The notes under the pieces were generated by a model. It saw only the letters and a program-made list of their open reading frames with translations. It made no database searches and was not told where the DNA came from. The translations under genes and the position numbers were made by a program. Of a DNA stretch of 64,000 nucleotides, positions 44,917 to 55,840 are shown piece after piece (the stretch's first letter is position 1; the number at the start of each line of letters is the position of its first letter). The DNA comes from Mucidula mucida (Eukaryota > Basidiomycota > Agaricomycetes > Agaricales > Physalacriaceae). The stretch covers positions 186,001 through 250,000 of the forward strand of contig JADNYV010000002.1 in assembly GCA_015501055.1 (NCBI GenBank). The letters are read 5' to 3'.

Positions 44917-46450
44917 ATGACTTCTGCTCTCGAGGAAGACGAGCTTTTGATTCAGATAGCCTCGTACAACACAAATCTACAAGGGTTGCGTGGTTTACCG
45001 CAGGACTTGGTGGATTGGCTGTCGCCTACACTTCAGGTTTCGACCTTTCTTTCTCGCTCGCCTCGAGCCCCGGATATCATTGCAGTTGGATTTCAGGAGC
45101 TTTTGCCGTTGCATCTAGGACGTACGGTTATCCTTACGCGAACTGCGTACAGCCCCTGATTCATTCATAGTTGCTGGCTGGTCCAAGTCTCTGATAAATG
45201 AGCGACACTCGCACATTCTCTCTCAAATCGAAGCGAACGCGCCGAATAAAGAGCGTTATGCGTTAATTGCCAAAGTCGTGAATGCTGGTGTTGCTCTGTT
45301 GGTGTATGGACTGGACGATGGAATCGCCAAGACTGTCTGCGATGTTCAAACAAACTGGACAGGAACTGGCCCCTTGTATATGGGAAACAAGGGAGCAGTA
45401 GGCGTCCGCTTTCGTGCTCCCGCGAAGGATGGTGGACTCGGAGAAGTGTTTACGTGAGTGCAACGTTGTTGCTCGACTACCTGAGTTGACTGTTTCCAGG
45501 TTTGTTTGCGCCCATCTCACTGCGCACGAGGAGAAACTAGCTGACCGCATCTATGACTACAACCATATCGTTGGCACCTTACTATTCCCCCCTCTCCACT
45601 CATCACAGCGTACCTCGAAATCGACAATCTATGACACTTCACATCTCTTCATCTTTGGTGACCTGAATTTCCGCGTAGCGATTCCCGCTGGCCACCCATT
45701 ATTCGACTTTCACAAAGGTCCTGACGCGTCAAAGGCAATAGAACCTGAAGCGACGCGTGAATCTTTGAAAGAGTTTGACCAGCTGCTCACTGAGCGCCGA
45801 AAAGGGACCACTTTCGTCAGTCTTCGCGAAGGAGACTTTTGGAGATTCAAATGCAGCTACAAGTATATCCTTGGGCAGACAGACTCGTATAGGTTTGTCC
45901 TTCTGACATAATGTCGCCGTGCAGAGACTCAACATCAATCAGTCCGAACCGCGTTCCGTCATGGACAGATAGAGTTTTGTACACTACTTACACCGATTCA
46001 CCTGATACCCTCGATAAATCTTCCATCAAGAATTTGTTGTACACATCGTGGGCGCCGTTGCTCCATCATATCTGTCTAGCCGCTGACACCGTTTATCAGG
46101 ATACCCAGCTACACGACATCCGACCATGTAAGACTCTACTCTCCTCATTTACTCACGGCTAACCTGGTACGTAGAAACCCGTCGTGTCTGTTCTGACACT
46201 TCCCCGTACGCCGTCGTCGTCATCCTCTATCCCTGTCCTCCAACTCCCCTTCGACTACAAGCCTGTTGCCGACTCATGGGCAAACTACAAAAGATATAGC
46301 GGTAGGGTCGTGGACAGAGTAGTGGGAGTTATTTGGTGGGTACTCAGCCTCATCGGCGCTGGTTCCGTCGTTGTAGGTATCTTCAACTTCTTCCTTGGAC
46401 TGGGTGCATTGAATTGGTGGAGGGGCTCTGTGGCGCCTAATAATGTTTGA
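44917..46450 (+). CDS. Inositol polyphosphate 5-phosphatase with C-terminal membrane anchor
   Basis: Dephosphorylates the 5-position of phosphoinositides or inositol phosphates. The ATG at 44917 begins MTSALEEDELLIQIASYNTN. APDIIAVGFQELLPL holds the catalytic Glu motif. Later come GNKGAVGVRF, TFVCAHLTAHEEKL, HLFIFGDLNFR, a cap loop, SPNRVPSWTDRVLY and, after splicing the last introns, YTTSDHKPVVSVLTLP with the catalytic Asp-His. The C-terminus has hydrophobic helices (VVGVIWWVLSLIGAGSVVVGIFNFFLGLG), so it is tail-anchored, likely in an internal membrane. Introns fall between KYILGQTDSY and SPNR, and directly inside SDH/KPV. The stop ends at 46450. Confidence 0.92.
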
Positions 46451-46609
46451 ACCTTTCTTTTGAGGTTGTATAGGTTCCATTTCGACAGGTTGGATATGTA
46501 TTCTGTGACTGTACAATCACTATGTGTGTGATTATGATAACTTGAATGTTATTTTGAAGCTGAATACTGTCTCTGTATTCTCAACTGTACTTCTCTCTGA
46601 CAGTAACAT

Positions 46610-47541
46610 ATGTCCTGTACTTTCACGTTACCTTTTCGGCACCCGTCAAATTTACGCCGGATCGGTGGCGCGGATGACCACCTGTGTACATTTAACAAGC
46701 TCAGGTCGAGCAATTTGAGAAAGCTGGAAATCACACATTCTGTAGACCGGGCCATGCTGCTCGTATTCTCCAAGTTCCAACGTCTAGAGCATCTCACTAT
46801 CCAATTGTGTTCGGAGACAGCTACAGACAAGAGGTTGTCTTTACCGACACCGGTTTCCCTTGTCTCGCGTCACTCAAAATCAACGCCCGTGTCGCTGAGA
46901 TGCCCAAGATCATAAAGATATTTCCCAACGAGATTCTGCGGTCCTTGGAATTCACGGAAACCAGTGATTCTTCGACCGACCGTGCTGGTCCTATGGCGGA
47001 GTTTCACGCCCTCCTTGTCACCAAAATGGCGACATTGCAGGAGGTGAAGCTATCCTACAGAACGCGAAAGTCTGTCACCTCCACACGAGCCGCGTTTGGG
47101 CAGCTAGAGCGCTTAGCAGCGGTGCGTCATTTCAGCTATCAAGGCGACGTCGCGCTAGATGAGGACGTGATTCGCCAATTACTTCCGTCGTGGAGGAACA
47201 CGGTGTCCCTGCGCATCAGCTCTGGGCGAAATTCTGTCCCGTACACTGTCTTACCAGAGATTGCCAAGGACTGCCCAGATCTTGTTACCTTGAACTTGAA
47301 CGTCTCGTTTCCTCACTCGGAGATGTTGGTGCCTCCTCCTATTATTAACCACCGACTGCAGAGATTTGAAGCGCCGGATACCCCCGATCCTTCGCGCCCT
47401 GCGGTTGTTGCTCGGTACTTGGACCGACTGTTCCCTTTCCTTGCCACTGTTGGATGGCCCGACGTGGAACGCATCCTCATAGACGCTTGTCAGCCTGCCC
47501 GTCGTGATCAGAGAGAGCGGGAGTTGAGTCAGCTTGAATAG
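46610..47541 (+). pseudogene. F-box/LRR-like protein, C-terminal fragment with frameshift
   Basis: Two overlapping frames encode leucine-rich segments typical of Agaricomycete F-box proteins: NLRKLEITHSVDRAMLLVFSKFQRLEHLTI in the first, then FTDTGFPCLASLKINARVAEMP, LVTKMATLQEVKLSY and CPDLVTLNLNVSFPH in the second. The final YLDRLFPFLATVGWPDVERIL block is a frequent ending in the family. The frames switch near 46810-46860 without a plausible intron, which suggests a frameshift. No F-box lies upstream. The second frame has no ATG near its start. It is probably a relic, though an unusual start or missed exon is possible. Confidence 0.5.
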
Positions 47542-47662
47542 TGGCGTACTGAATACCATTCACTACCTAATTTCGATACCTTGAATTTCTATATTATTCT
47601 TCAACAGTTGAAGGCAGCCATGGGGGACCAATCATTCGTGCGGACTGACAGAATGCCAAACA

Positions 47663-48642
47663 TCAACGAGCGAAATTCATAGAATAACCCCCCTGGCCGT
47701 TTGGAGTAAACTGAAAGTTATCTGTCGATAATCCAAAGTTTCCTGTGTAGTAGCATTAACAAAGGTCTCTACAAGATAGGTCCTCGCACCTAGTATACTA
47801 TTGCCAAGGCCCTTGAGCTTCCCTAACATCTCCGCAGTTTCCTTCTTTTGCGCTGCCTCAACTCTTGGTTGGAGCTTCTTGTGATTCCGCTGGACTTCAG
47901 TGCATTGAGTGGAGTTTTCTGGAAAGAGTTTTAGAAGCGTGTTGTAATCTGGAAACGTCAAGACTCTTCAATATCATCCATGACAAAACACACCTTCTTG
48001 AGCGGAAGTGAGTGAAGTCCAGGTATCGAGTACTTCGTTGGATGCTGCCCGCCGTTGAAGAGCTTTGATGTAATTGGGGTCATCACGCAGTGCTTCAACA
48101 AGGCGTTCAATAAAAATAAAGGAAGATAGTGAATACTGACCTTCAGTACACGCTTCAACAGCGTGTGCATGCTCCCCCTGCCATGTTCGTTAGTGGGATA
48201 AGCATATCTGGGAGAATCGCACTGGCTAGTTTAACGTAACAAGCCCCAATATTGGCGTTCAGGATAGCTCTCGCTTGTGAGAAAGCAGCGTCATCTCCTT
48301 TCGCCTCAAAAGCCTCATTGGAGTCGGGTTCTCCTGGCAATTCTTGATCCAAGGACACACCCTCGCTCTCCGAGTGCTCTGGGTCTTCTTGAGTCAGTGG
48401 TTTCTTGACATCCCGTCGTTTTGGTAATTGACCGCGGCCAGATTGATAGGCCACGAGAGCCTCGCTCCATCGAGACGCGCGGAAATGGTCGTTTCCTTCT
48501 AGCTTCAGCTCATCGGCACGTCGTAAACAGGCCTTTATCAAGGATGAGTCGGATGGCCGTCCAAGAAAGTGACGATAAATCGTACTTCAACGTCTGTGCA
48601 CGCCGACTCATCGTCTACATGGTGGCTTGAAGAAGCAGACAT
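47663..48642 (-). CDS. TTC1-like tetratricopeptide-repeat protein
   Basis: The ATG at 48642 gives MSASSSHHVDDESACTDVE, an intron, then ADELKLEGNDHFRASRWSEALVAYQSG, the first TPR. An acidic insert (EDPEHSESEGVSLDQELPGE) is followed by ARAILNANIGACYVKLA, then EACTEALRDDPNYIKALQRRAASNE. After an intron comes DYNTLLKLFPENSTQCTEVQRNHKKLQPRVEAAQ. The C-terminus KLKGLGNSILGNFGLSTDNFQF-PNGQGGYSMNFAR, stop 47663-47665, is the diagnostic TTC1 ending. Family members bind Hsp90 or G-proteins as small adaptors. Five introns. Confidence 0.88.
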
Positions 48643-49061
48643 CGTTTCCGATCGTGCGTCGATCATCTACAACTTGTATTTTTATGACGTCGACGTTGTG
48701 ATAAGAGGAATTCGAAGCTTACTGTTTCTTGTATACTCAGAAATAAGTACTTATTGTGGTCTTCAGCTGTCTCTTGATGTGACTGCCTATCTTGAACTTC
48801 AAGGATTTGCTTCTTAATCTACTCATTCCCCGCTTCAACTGCAAGACGCGAGCCTTTCTCAGGCCGTGGCATGCGTCCAATCCTTGACGCTGGGATATTC
48901 GAACGTGTTCAAGTCCATCTGGCGTACAAATATTTAATTCAACCATTCAATCGCCGCATCCTCTCCGAGGGCGGCCACTATCATGCGATGTGGTTCATAG
49001 AAGTGGCATATAACATATGAACACAAGTATCATAGAGAAGGAGCCCCCACCGACATGCCAC
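48643..49061. other. Intergenic region between TTC1-like gene and RPL7
   Basis: 419 bp hold the TTC1-like promoter and the RPL7 3' flank. Short open frames only; no motif is seen. Confidence 0.5.
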
Positions 49062-50207
49062 CTAGTTCATCTGCCTGATGAGCTTGTTGATGTTGTCCTC
49101 CCGATCACCAAAGTCGCCTCCCAGTACGTAGTGCTTGAACTTGCGTTGTCTCCAGCCACCGTTGGGGTTGGAGAGCTTGAATGGCCACAGGAAGTTGGAA
49201 GCCTACGACAGAGAATGAGGAAAGCTTTGGGAAAATAAACCTAGATGGAACGTACCTGCTTGAAGTTGGGGCCAGCGGTGAAGATTTCGTGGACAAGATC
49301 TTCGATAGAAAGGATGTTGATTTTGCCGAGGGTCTCTTCGATGACGGAGTTGTTGGCGAGGGGAATGCGCTGCTTGTCGACCTTTCCATAGCCCCGCTTG
49401 TAGATCAGTTCCCGCACAGACTTGAGGTTGGGTTCACTGTAACATATCAGGGCATGGCGCGTGGACGGTATTAGCTGGACGAACCCATATGTGACATAAG
49501 GCTCAACCAAGCGAAGCATTTGCTGGGTGGCCTTGGTCACCTTGACGAAGACACCGTTGTTTATTTGGAGGAGACGGAGGAGTTGGAGAATTTTGCGGGG
49601 TTTTGGTGCGATTTCGTTGATACTGTACGGGATAAATGACTTTGATGAAGAAATAGACATGAGACATACCCGCGGATTCGCACAACAAAGTAGACTTTGG
49701 GTTGTGCGGGAACGTAGAAGTCACCAGCGGTACGGGCAGCACGCTTCAGCCTGATCTCCTCCTTCTCTTTCGTCAGGTACTCCTTGACATACGACTCTGC
49801 GCGCTTGAAGATGACCTTCCGCTTGGCCTTTGAAGCCTGTAATAGAAGTCAGTAAAAGATTCAACGTGTATGAAGAGGTTCAGTCCCGAAAGATGGTTAA
49901 TTGAAGGCTTCATTGCGGTCAAGCTAGCCATTCGTCGAATGTATCGTATGCATCATAATAAAATGAGATGGAATCCAACAAACCTTGCGGGCGGCGGCGG
50001 CAGCTACGAGGCGATCTTCACGAGCCTTTTCATTCTGCTTGCGCTTTTTGAGGAGAGTCTCCGGCACTTCGATGGCCTGAATTGTTGTGAGTGGATAAGA
50101 AAGTAGGTCGACAAGAAACGAACCGAAGCGGTCGGGACACTGTGCAAGGTAGACAGTCAGTCAGATGCACAAAACAGAGGCGGATAAGCGTACGTCGTGG
50201 GGGCCAT
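49062..50207 (-). CDS. RPL7: 60S ribosomal protein L7 (uL30)
   Basis: The ATG at 50207 gives MAPTT, spliced twice through tiny exons (VPTAS) to [62 protein letters not shown] follows, then [45 protein letters not shown]. The end is [15 protein letters not shown] at a stop at 49062-49064. This is the complete eukaryotic L7 with its basic N-terminal extension and uL30 fold. Six introns, more than most genes here, as common in fungal ribosomal protein genes. Introns were scanned for box C/D snoRNAs without a convincing hit. Confidence 0.96.
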
Positions 50208-50665
50208 TATTGATCTTGAGGTACTCAGTCGCCGCCCTAAATTTCGTGTTCGTCTTTGGTCGAGCGTGCGATTAATTTTGTCAGCCTGTACAGTTCAGTA
50301 ACCATCAGTGATGCCACGTGTCAGACCGAGGTACCCGATGGCCACTTTGCCCCATTTCCAACGCTTCGCGTGTTTCGGGCAAGCTATCTCTCCGACACTT
50401 CTCCTGGCCGCAACAAGTAGCCGCTTGATCTTGGTGTGACTCGTCACTGCTGCCAGCCAGACATCTCGCCACCCAACTCGAGCTCGTGTACTACACGATC
50501 CTAAACGGGATGCCTGCCACTTTATGTCATCTCACCATACTCGCCGGCCTCCTCAGCCCTGCCCTACGTTACAGTATGTAACACCTGCACCGGTTGAAAC
50601 CCTGAAACTCCAAGTCATATTTATGAACTGGGTCTTTTGGGCGCCTGTTTCGTCTCCTCTGATTG
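50208..50665. other. Intergenic region between RPL7 and surface protein 1
   Basis: 458 bp between divergent genes. Contains a CACGTG-like GCCACGTGTC at about 50313 and no gene. Confidence 0.4.
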
Positions 50666-51771
50666 ATGCCCCCATCTTGGATATTCGTGGTGAATGCACT
50701 TGCATTCATTCTGGCCACACTTGAAAGAGTCGCTGGTCAGGACAACGCCACGACCAAGACATGCTCTAGCGATGCTGATAAGTGGGTACGTGATATGCGG
50801 CATTGCGCTAACTTGCTTGATTCACTTGGCCTCGCAGGCATTAAATAACCTTGATCAGAGTCCTTGTGAAGTAGCTCAGATACTGCTAGGAGCATGCTCG
50901 GCCGATGGTGCGTTCACTGCATCTGTGTCTACAGTATCTACTAACCTCGCTCTAGTCGAACCGTTGTTCGATTCAGTATCATCTGCAGGTCCTACGGAAG
51001 GTCAAGAAAATGACTGCTCATGTTCAACCGTGGTTTACTCCCTCGTGTCCCAATGCCTTCTCTGTCAAAACGACAACATTACAACGTATGTCTTAACACG
51101 CGATTTCCGCGTTCCCGCTGAACGGCCTGTAGATGGACGACGTGGTCATCAAATTGCACGCGGGTGTTCTTAAGGTTCTTACTCTTCACGCGTCTTATCT
51201 TTGTCACTTACGAAAGAATTCATAGTACATTCAGCGAAACTATTCCTGGTTTGTGATTTTCTGGCGCTTGATCGTCACTCTTATAATGGTTAGATGACAC
51301 CTCGGTCCCAGCATGGGCCTACATGGATGTTGTGGTAAGGGCTGCCCTATCGTGTCGTTCCGCGCTATACATCTCTGCAGACGAACGACAAATATATCGA
51401 ACAGCTAGCGATTCAATTTGCCACCAACAGCGGTAAACCATCTACTCTGATCCCATTCAACCGACTTGACATAGCATTGTCGTTCAGATCCTGATACTTC
51501 GGCCAGTAGCGTTCCTACTTCGGGAGCTTCTTCCAATCGGTTGAATAGTGGAGCCATTGCTGGAATTGCTGTTGGCGCTTTTGTTTTCAGTGCTGCTCTG
51601 GTCATGCTAGTACTGTGGATGATCAGGCGGCGGCGGAAGTCAAGAATGGCTCCATCGGCAGCATACCTTGCAGAGTACGGCGCGACTGGACCCCCACCGG
51701 AGTTCGAACGCGGAAGTAAATATATACCAGAAGATCAAATGAACCTAAAGGAACCAGTCAGTATTGAATGA
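50666..51771 (+). CDS. Cys-rich single-pass surface protein, paralogue 1
   Basis: The ATG at 50666 (MPPSWIFVVNALAFILATLE) gives a signal peptide. The ectodomain comes from four short exons: CSSDADKW; ALNNLDQSPCEVAQILLGAC; CSCSTVVYSLVSQCLLCQ; TWTTWSSNC, then SETIPDDTSVPAWAYMDV. After a Ser/Thr-rich stalk one helix (AGIAVGAFVFSAALVMLVLWM) is followed by RRRRKSR and a short tail ending at 51771. The first intron lies right after the Trp codon, as in the other three paralogues. I recognise the layout as a widespread Agaricomycete family without assigned function. A sensor, adhesin or wall-stress protein is possible but only inferred. Confidence 0.85.
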
Positions 51772-52678
51772 GGCGAACAGAATAGCAACACTCATCAATT
51801 TTATAGATGCGTTACACTCAACGACCGTTTAGTTCTTCGTCTATATCAGAAAAAGCTTCGGGGAGTGTGAGTTAACTCGGCATCGCATGAAGGAAAGACA
51901 TGGTTCTGACTGAAAGGTCAGATAATGTATGATTCGCCCATGCGAGTGGATACCGGCAATGCGGAATATTCGTCGATACGGATGGACACAAGTCCGGCCG
52001 ACAACTCGCCATTGCGACGGGTGGAAACGATAGACACGATTCCAACTGAACGCACACACCCTGTTCATCGGTCTGGTAGCATTTTCAAGGAGCACGTCAT
52101 GTAGATTAGCGCATCATAATTACTCACTCGCATTTGGACCTTGTACTAGTTGGGCATGATTTATTACTATCGAGCTTTTCGCAGCCTAAGACAATACGTG
52201 GCGCTTTGAGAAGAGTTGCAAGAGAATGTATATTTCAGGTACGGGATTGAGTATATATTGGTACACTAGGTGACCGATGTCGCCCACTTGCAATGCAAAA
52301 GCGTCCGGCCAAAGAGTGCACCAGTCGTTCTGAGGTCCTCGCGATGAGAGACTGCCGAGAGGTAGGCAGCCTAACATGTGGTAACTAGAGGACCTGTCGT
52401 TGTTAAAAGATGAGGAAAGAAAAATGCGAACACGCAAATTTTCAAGGGTACTTGAGGGCAGGTTACACGGGAGGTTCCGTTCCGAGTGCCGTGCCGAAAT
52501 GATTCCCCACTGCGAACATTATCACTCGGAATCCGGATGGCTAGCGAATGCTGCGATTGATAAGAAACCGTCGACTGAGTCATTCTCATGTGAGCTCGTC
52601 CTCGGAATTTCTTGCCAAAACCGTATAAATACCGATCCGCTCTGGGGAAACGTTGACTCGGCATCTCTCTAGCGAACC
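51772..52678. other. Intergenic region upstream of the aldo-keto reductase
   Basis: About 0.9 kb without a supported gene. TATAAAT at 52624-52630 lies 49 bases before the aldo-keto reductase ATG and is a good TATA box. Confidence 0.55.
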
Positions 52679-53699
52679 ATGCTCTCTTTCACGCTCAACG
52701 ATGGCAATACCATCCCGTGGGTCGCCTTTGGCACCGGCACCGCGCTCTTCGGTCAGGACGCAGCCAAGTCTGTCACTGTCGCCATCAACAATGGAATGAC
52801 GCATCTCGATGGTGCGCAGGTGTACAGGAACGAGCAATCACTCGGAGATGGGATCAAAGGCATGTCAAGTATTGGGCAGCATGCCATTCATTATCTGACG
52901 CGGCGGGAACGCAGCATGCAAGAAATCCCGCTCGGACCTCTTCATCACCACAAAACTGAAGGAGGGAGAAACTAGGCCAGTCAAAGAGACGCTTGTAGAG
53001 TCTTTACAGAAGCTGGGTGTAGATTATGTGGACCTCTTTCTCATCCACAGTCCGCATCCCGTGAATAAAGCGGGTGGGCTACCAGAACTTTGGAAGCAAA
53101 TGGAGGACATTAAGAAAGACGGTCTCGCCAAGAGCATCGGTGTCTCCAATTTCAGAGCAGAAGATCTCCAGGCCGTGTTGGATAATTGTACCATTGTACC
53201 AGCCGTTAACCAGGTATGAATCGCGTTCTTTCTATGCGTATATGCGTCTTATCGGATCTCTTAGTTTGAGTTACATCCGTATGTTTGGGACGCCGCAGAA
53301 TCCATCTACAAGCTTTGCAAGGAGAAGGGCATCGTTCCTGCGTCCTATGGCGGTCTGACCCCCATTGTTCGCGCGAGCGGTGGCCCCGTAGACTCGGTAA
53401 TTGCTGGCATTGTTACTAGACTAGAGAAGGAATCTGGGAAGCCTGTGTCGCCGGGGCAGGTGCTCACCAAGTGGCTCATCCAGAAAGGCGCGATCGTGGT
53501 AACGTGAGTGGCACTACGCGCGCGTTTGCCTCCCTATTCACGATCAAGTTCTATCAGGACGACGTCGAAGCCCGAGCGCATCGTGGAGACATTGAGTACC
53601 CCGGATGTGCCGGACCTGACCGCCGAAGAGATCGCGGCCATTGAGACGGAGGGCTCAAAGTTGCACAAACGTATCTTCATGAAGCACGTTTTCGAGTAA
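52679..53699 (+). CDS. Aldo-keto reductase
   Basis: A cytosolic NAD(P)H-dependent carbonyl reductase with a TIM barrel. The ATG at 52679 gives MLSFTLNDGNTIPWVAFGTGT. The catalytic Asp and Tyr lie in MTHLDGAQVYRNEQSLGDGIK, the Lys in DLFITTKLKEG and the His in VDLFLIHSPHP. SIGVSNFRAEDLQAVLDNC and PAVNQ, spliced to FELHPYVWDA, complete the barrel. The end is LHKRIFMKHVFE at 53699. Intron 1 (52860-52914, 55 bp) only keeps the frame with a GC donor, AAAG|GCATGT. Four introns. Residues fit the fungal AKR3/5-type oxidoreductases; substrate is unknown. Confidence 0.92.
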
Positions 53700-54639
53700 C
53701 AAATTGTACCTTTTATTATGTGAGTCGAAGATGTTGTATGAAAAGATTGCCCTCGAGAACGCTGTCAGTGCCTCTATCTGACTCAGGTAAGGATTCACGC
53801 AGAAGTGTCGGTGTCGTGTTGCGCGCGGTAGCGGCAGTAAAGTGCTTGGAGTAAGTCTTCATTCCCTAAGCTCATTCAATGATTCATAGCTGCTTATTAC
53901 TTATGGCAGGTTGAGAGCATACTTGCTGTCAAAGAGTCAAGACCTTCCGTCATGTCTTTTCTCAGATGTCATCATCCAGAATATTGCCCTCGTAGCTTCT
54001 TACAGGAACCCGCTATGTGCGCGGCGAGTGTCCAACAGTGTAACCACGGCATTGGCACCGGGGTATGCCAACGCATATCTGCAGCCCATTCGTATCTCTG
54101 GATTCTGCAGGTGCCTATGGTGATGCTCGTAGCGAGAAGTCAGGTATATAGGGTTTCTTTTCGTTCACGGCAGTTCTAGGCCTAATTTGAGGAGAAGCTG
54201 CTGAATTTCGTTCCTGCCTATCAAGTTACAACGCGTTCTCTTGAACCTGGCGACAGCAACCACGCGTGGACCGCTGATTCACCGTGTCCGTGTGATCAAT
54301 TCTTAGGACCATTCCTCAGAGTCGATAGGTGTGCCTACCTTTTCGTTCAGAGTCCTGTCACTCACAGCGCTTTCATTGGGCGATAGCATTTCCCCGGGGC
54401 CATGTGTATGTGAAAAGCGCTGCCGAGAATATCCTCGACTGCATTGTCGTAGTTGGACTTCGTAAAAGTACCTGAGTGTGCTTCCATTGACGACGTCGGC
54501 GATGAGGGCGCGCCGTCAGCCAGGTGTTGAAGCTCAAGATTGGTTGATACGATGCACTTTGCCACGCTTCGTCCCTTCGTCAGATCCGAGCAAGCTCATA
54601 TAAACGTCAAGGGGATGTCTTGCTTGTTTGTGCGTCGCC
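53700..54639. other. Intergenic region with possible decayed surface-protein copy
   Basis: Coding-like fragments at about 53970-54310 resemble exons of the surface-protein family (see next entry). Otherwise only short open frames, the longest 75 codons, without motifs. Confidence 0.35.
53970..54310 (+). pseudogene. Possible decayed copy of the surface-protein family
   Basis: One frame reads QNIALVASYRNPLC, which is close to the family exon QSPCxVAxxLxxxC with its first Cys lost. Further on VPAYQVTTRSLEPGD...TADSPCPCDQF resembles the LPxGxHYxGP...CxCST exon. No open gene joins them. The position between paralogue 1 and paralogue 2 fits a tandem relic, but similarity is weak. Confidence 0.25.
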
Positions 54640-55592
54640 ATGTTCGCCCCCTTGGTATTCGTCGTTGTCTTCGTGAGTCAGCTACACGATGTCGCCGCTC
54701 AATCGGGGGCGACTTGTGCTTTGGCCTCTTTCCACTGGGTATGTACGATTTATTCGATGTCGTTGAATGACAAGTTGACACCAATTCACAGAGTTTTAAC
54801 TCAGCGGAAAAAAGTCCTTGCGATGTGGCCTCGTCTTTGCTAGGTGTTTGCGAAGGGGGGTGTAAGTTATCGGACATGATCATTGTGAACAGACCGAAGC
54901 CTTGACTGCATACTCTAGCGTACGAAGTGCAGGCCTTGCCTGAGGGGACACATTATGTGGGGCCCACAATCAACGGAGCCAACGCGTGTCAATGCAGCAC
55001 TGTTACTTATTCTTTGCTCAGTGCATGCGCCCAATGCCAAAATCGGACTGTGACATTGTAAGTCAGTCGCACAGACGTCTTTCGAGCCTCATCTCTTCGC
55101 TCAGGTGGAGTGAATGGTCAACCAACTGTGTAGGGGCCTCACATGAGAAGTACGCACATTCCTCAAGAATCAGTTTCATCGGAGACTAATCCTTTCTAGA
55201 TTCGAAGAGGCAATACCTTCCGGCGTCCTCGTTCCAGGATGGGCATATCTTGACGTTGAAGTAAGTCCCGTTTTCCATCGATGCGTCTTACGGTATGCTC
55301 AAATGCATAAGACCTCGGATACATTTGATGCCGCAAAAGCTCAGGCAGAGACTCAAAGTCAGTAGCAACCGATTCCTTGAGAGATCCGTTCAATTATTTT
55401 TTTTCAGCTCTCACAGAATCTACAGCCTCGCCTATACCCAGCAGTACCGCAGCAGCGCGCGCATCGAGCTCCGTTACTTTTTCACCAGGCTCTGGTGCGC
55501 TTGGAAGTGATAATTCAGGCAGTCCCGGAAAAACCGCCAGTTTGACTTTGAGCATTGTTTTCGTGATCACCCTTTCATATACCCTTTCTTAG
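54640..55592 (+). CDS. Cys-rich surface protein, paralogue 2, probable GPI anchor
   Basis: The ATG at 54640 opens a signal peptide (MFAPLVFVVVFVSQLHDVAAQ). The shared ectodomain follows: CALASFHW, intron, NSAEKSPCDVASSLLGVC; LPEGTHYVGP; CQCSTVTYSLLSACAQCQ; WSEWSTNC; EEAIPSGVLVPGWAYLDV; TSDTFDAAKAQAE. A Ser/Thr-rich stalk then leads to a small-residue site (SDNSGSPGKT) and a terminal hydrophobic stretch (ASLTLSIVFVITLSYTLS) that runs to the stop at 55590-55592. There is no basic cytoplasmic tail, unlike the other three paralogues, so GPI attachment is the best reading. Seven introns. Function unknown. Confidence 0.82.
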
Positions 55593-55840
55593 CGTGCATA
55601 CCTAAAATGTTGGAAATAAAGGAGATGTAATACGTTCCGTACCGTACACACCGCTCCCCCAACGACGCCTAACAGCGCCCATGAGCGCCCACGGCATGTG
55701 ACACCATTATCTTCAGTGCGTGTCGCGCTGCGGTAAGGCATTGCCTCCGAACATGATGAGCAATTCATTGCATTCTTCGGGCGCTTCTTAATCACTTGGG
55801 AGGCGTTTTGCATGTTCAGGGCGCCATTGATGCCCTCAGT

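Noticed and set aside
49855..49985. Box C/D snoRNA in an RPL7 intron
   Set aside because: ATGATG and CTGA-like strings are present, but no full C box, paired ends or guide element could be aligned.
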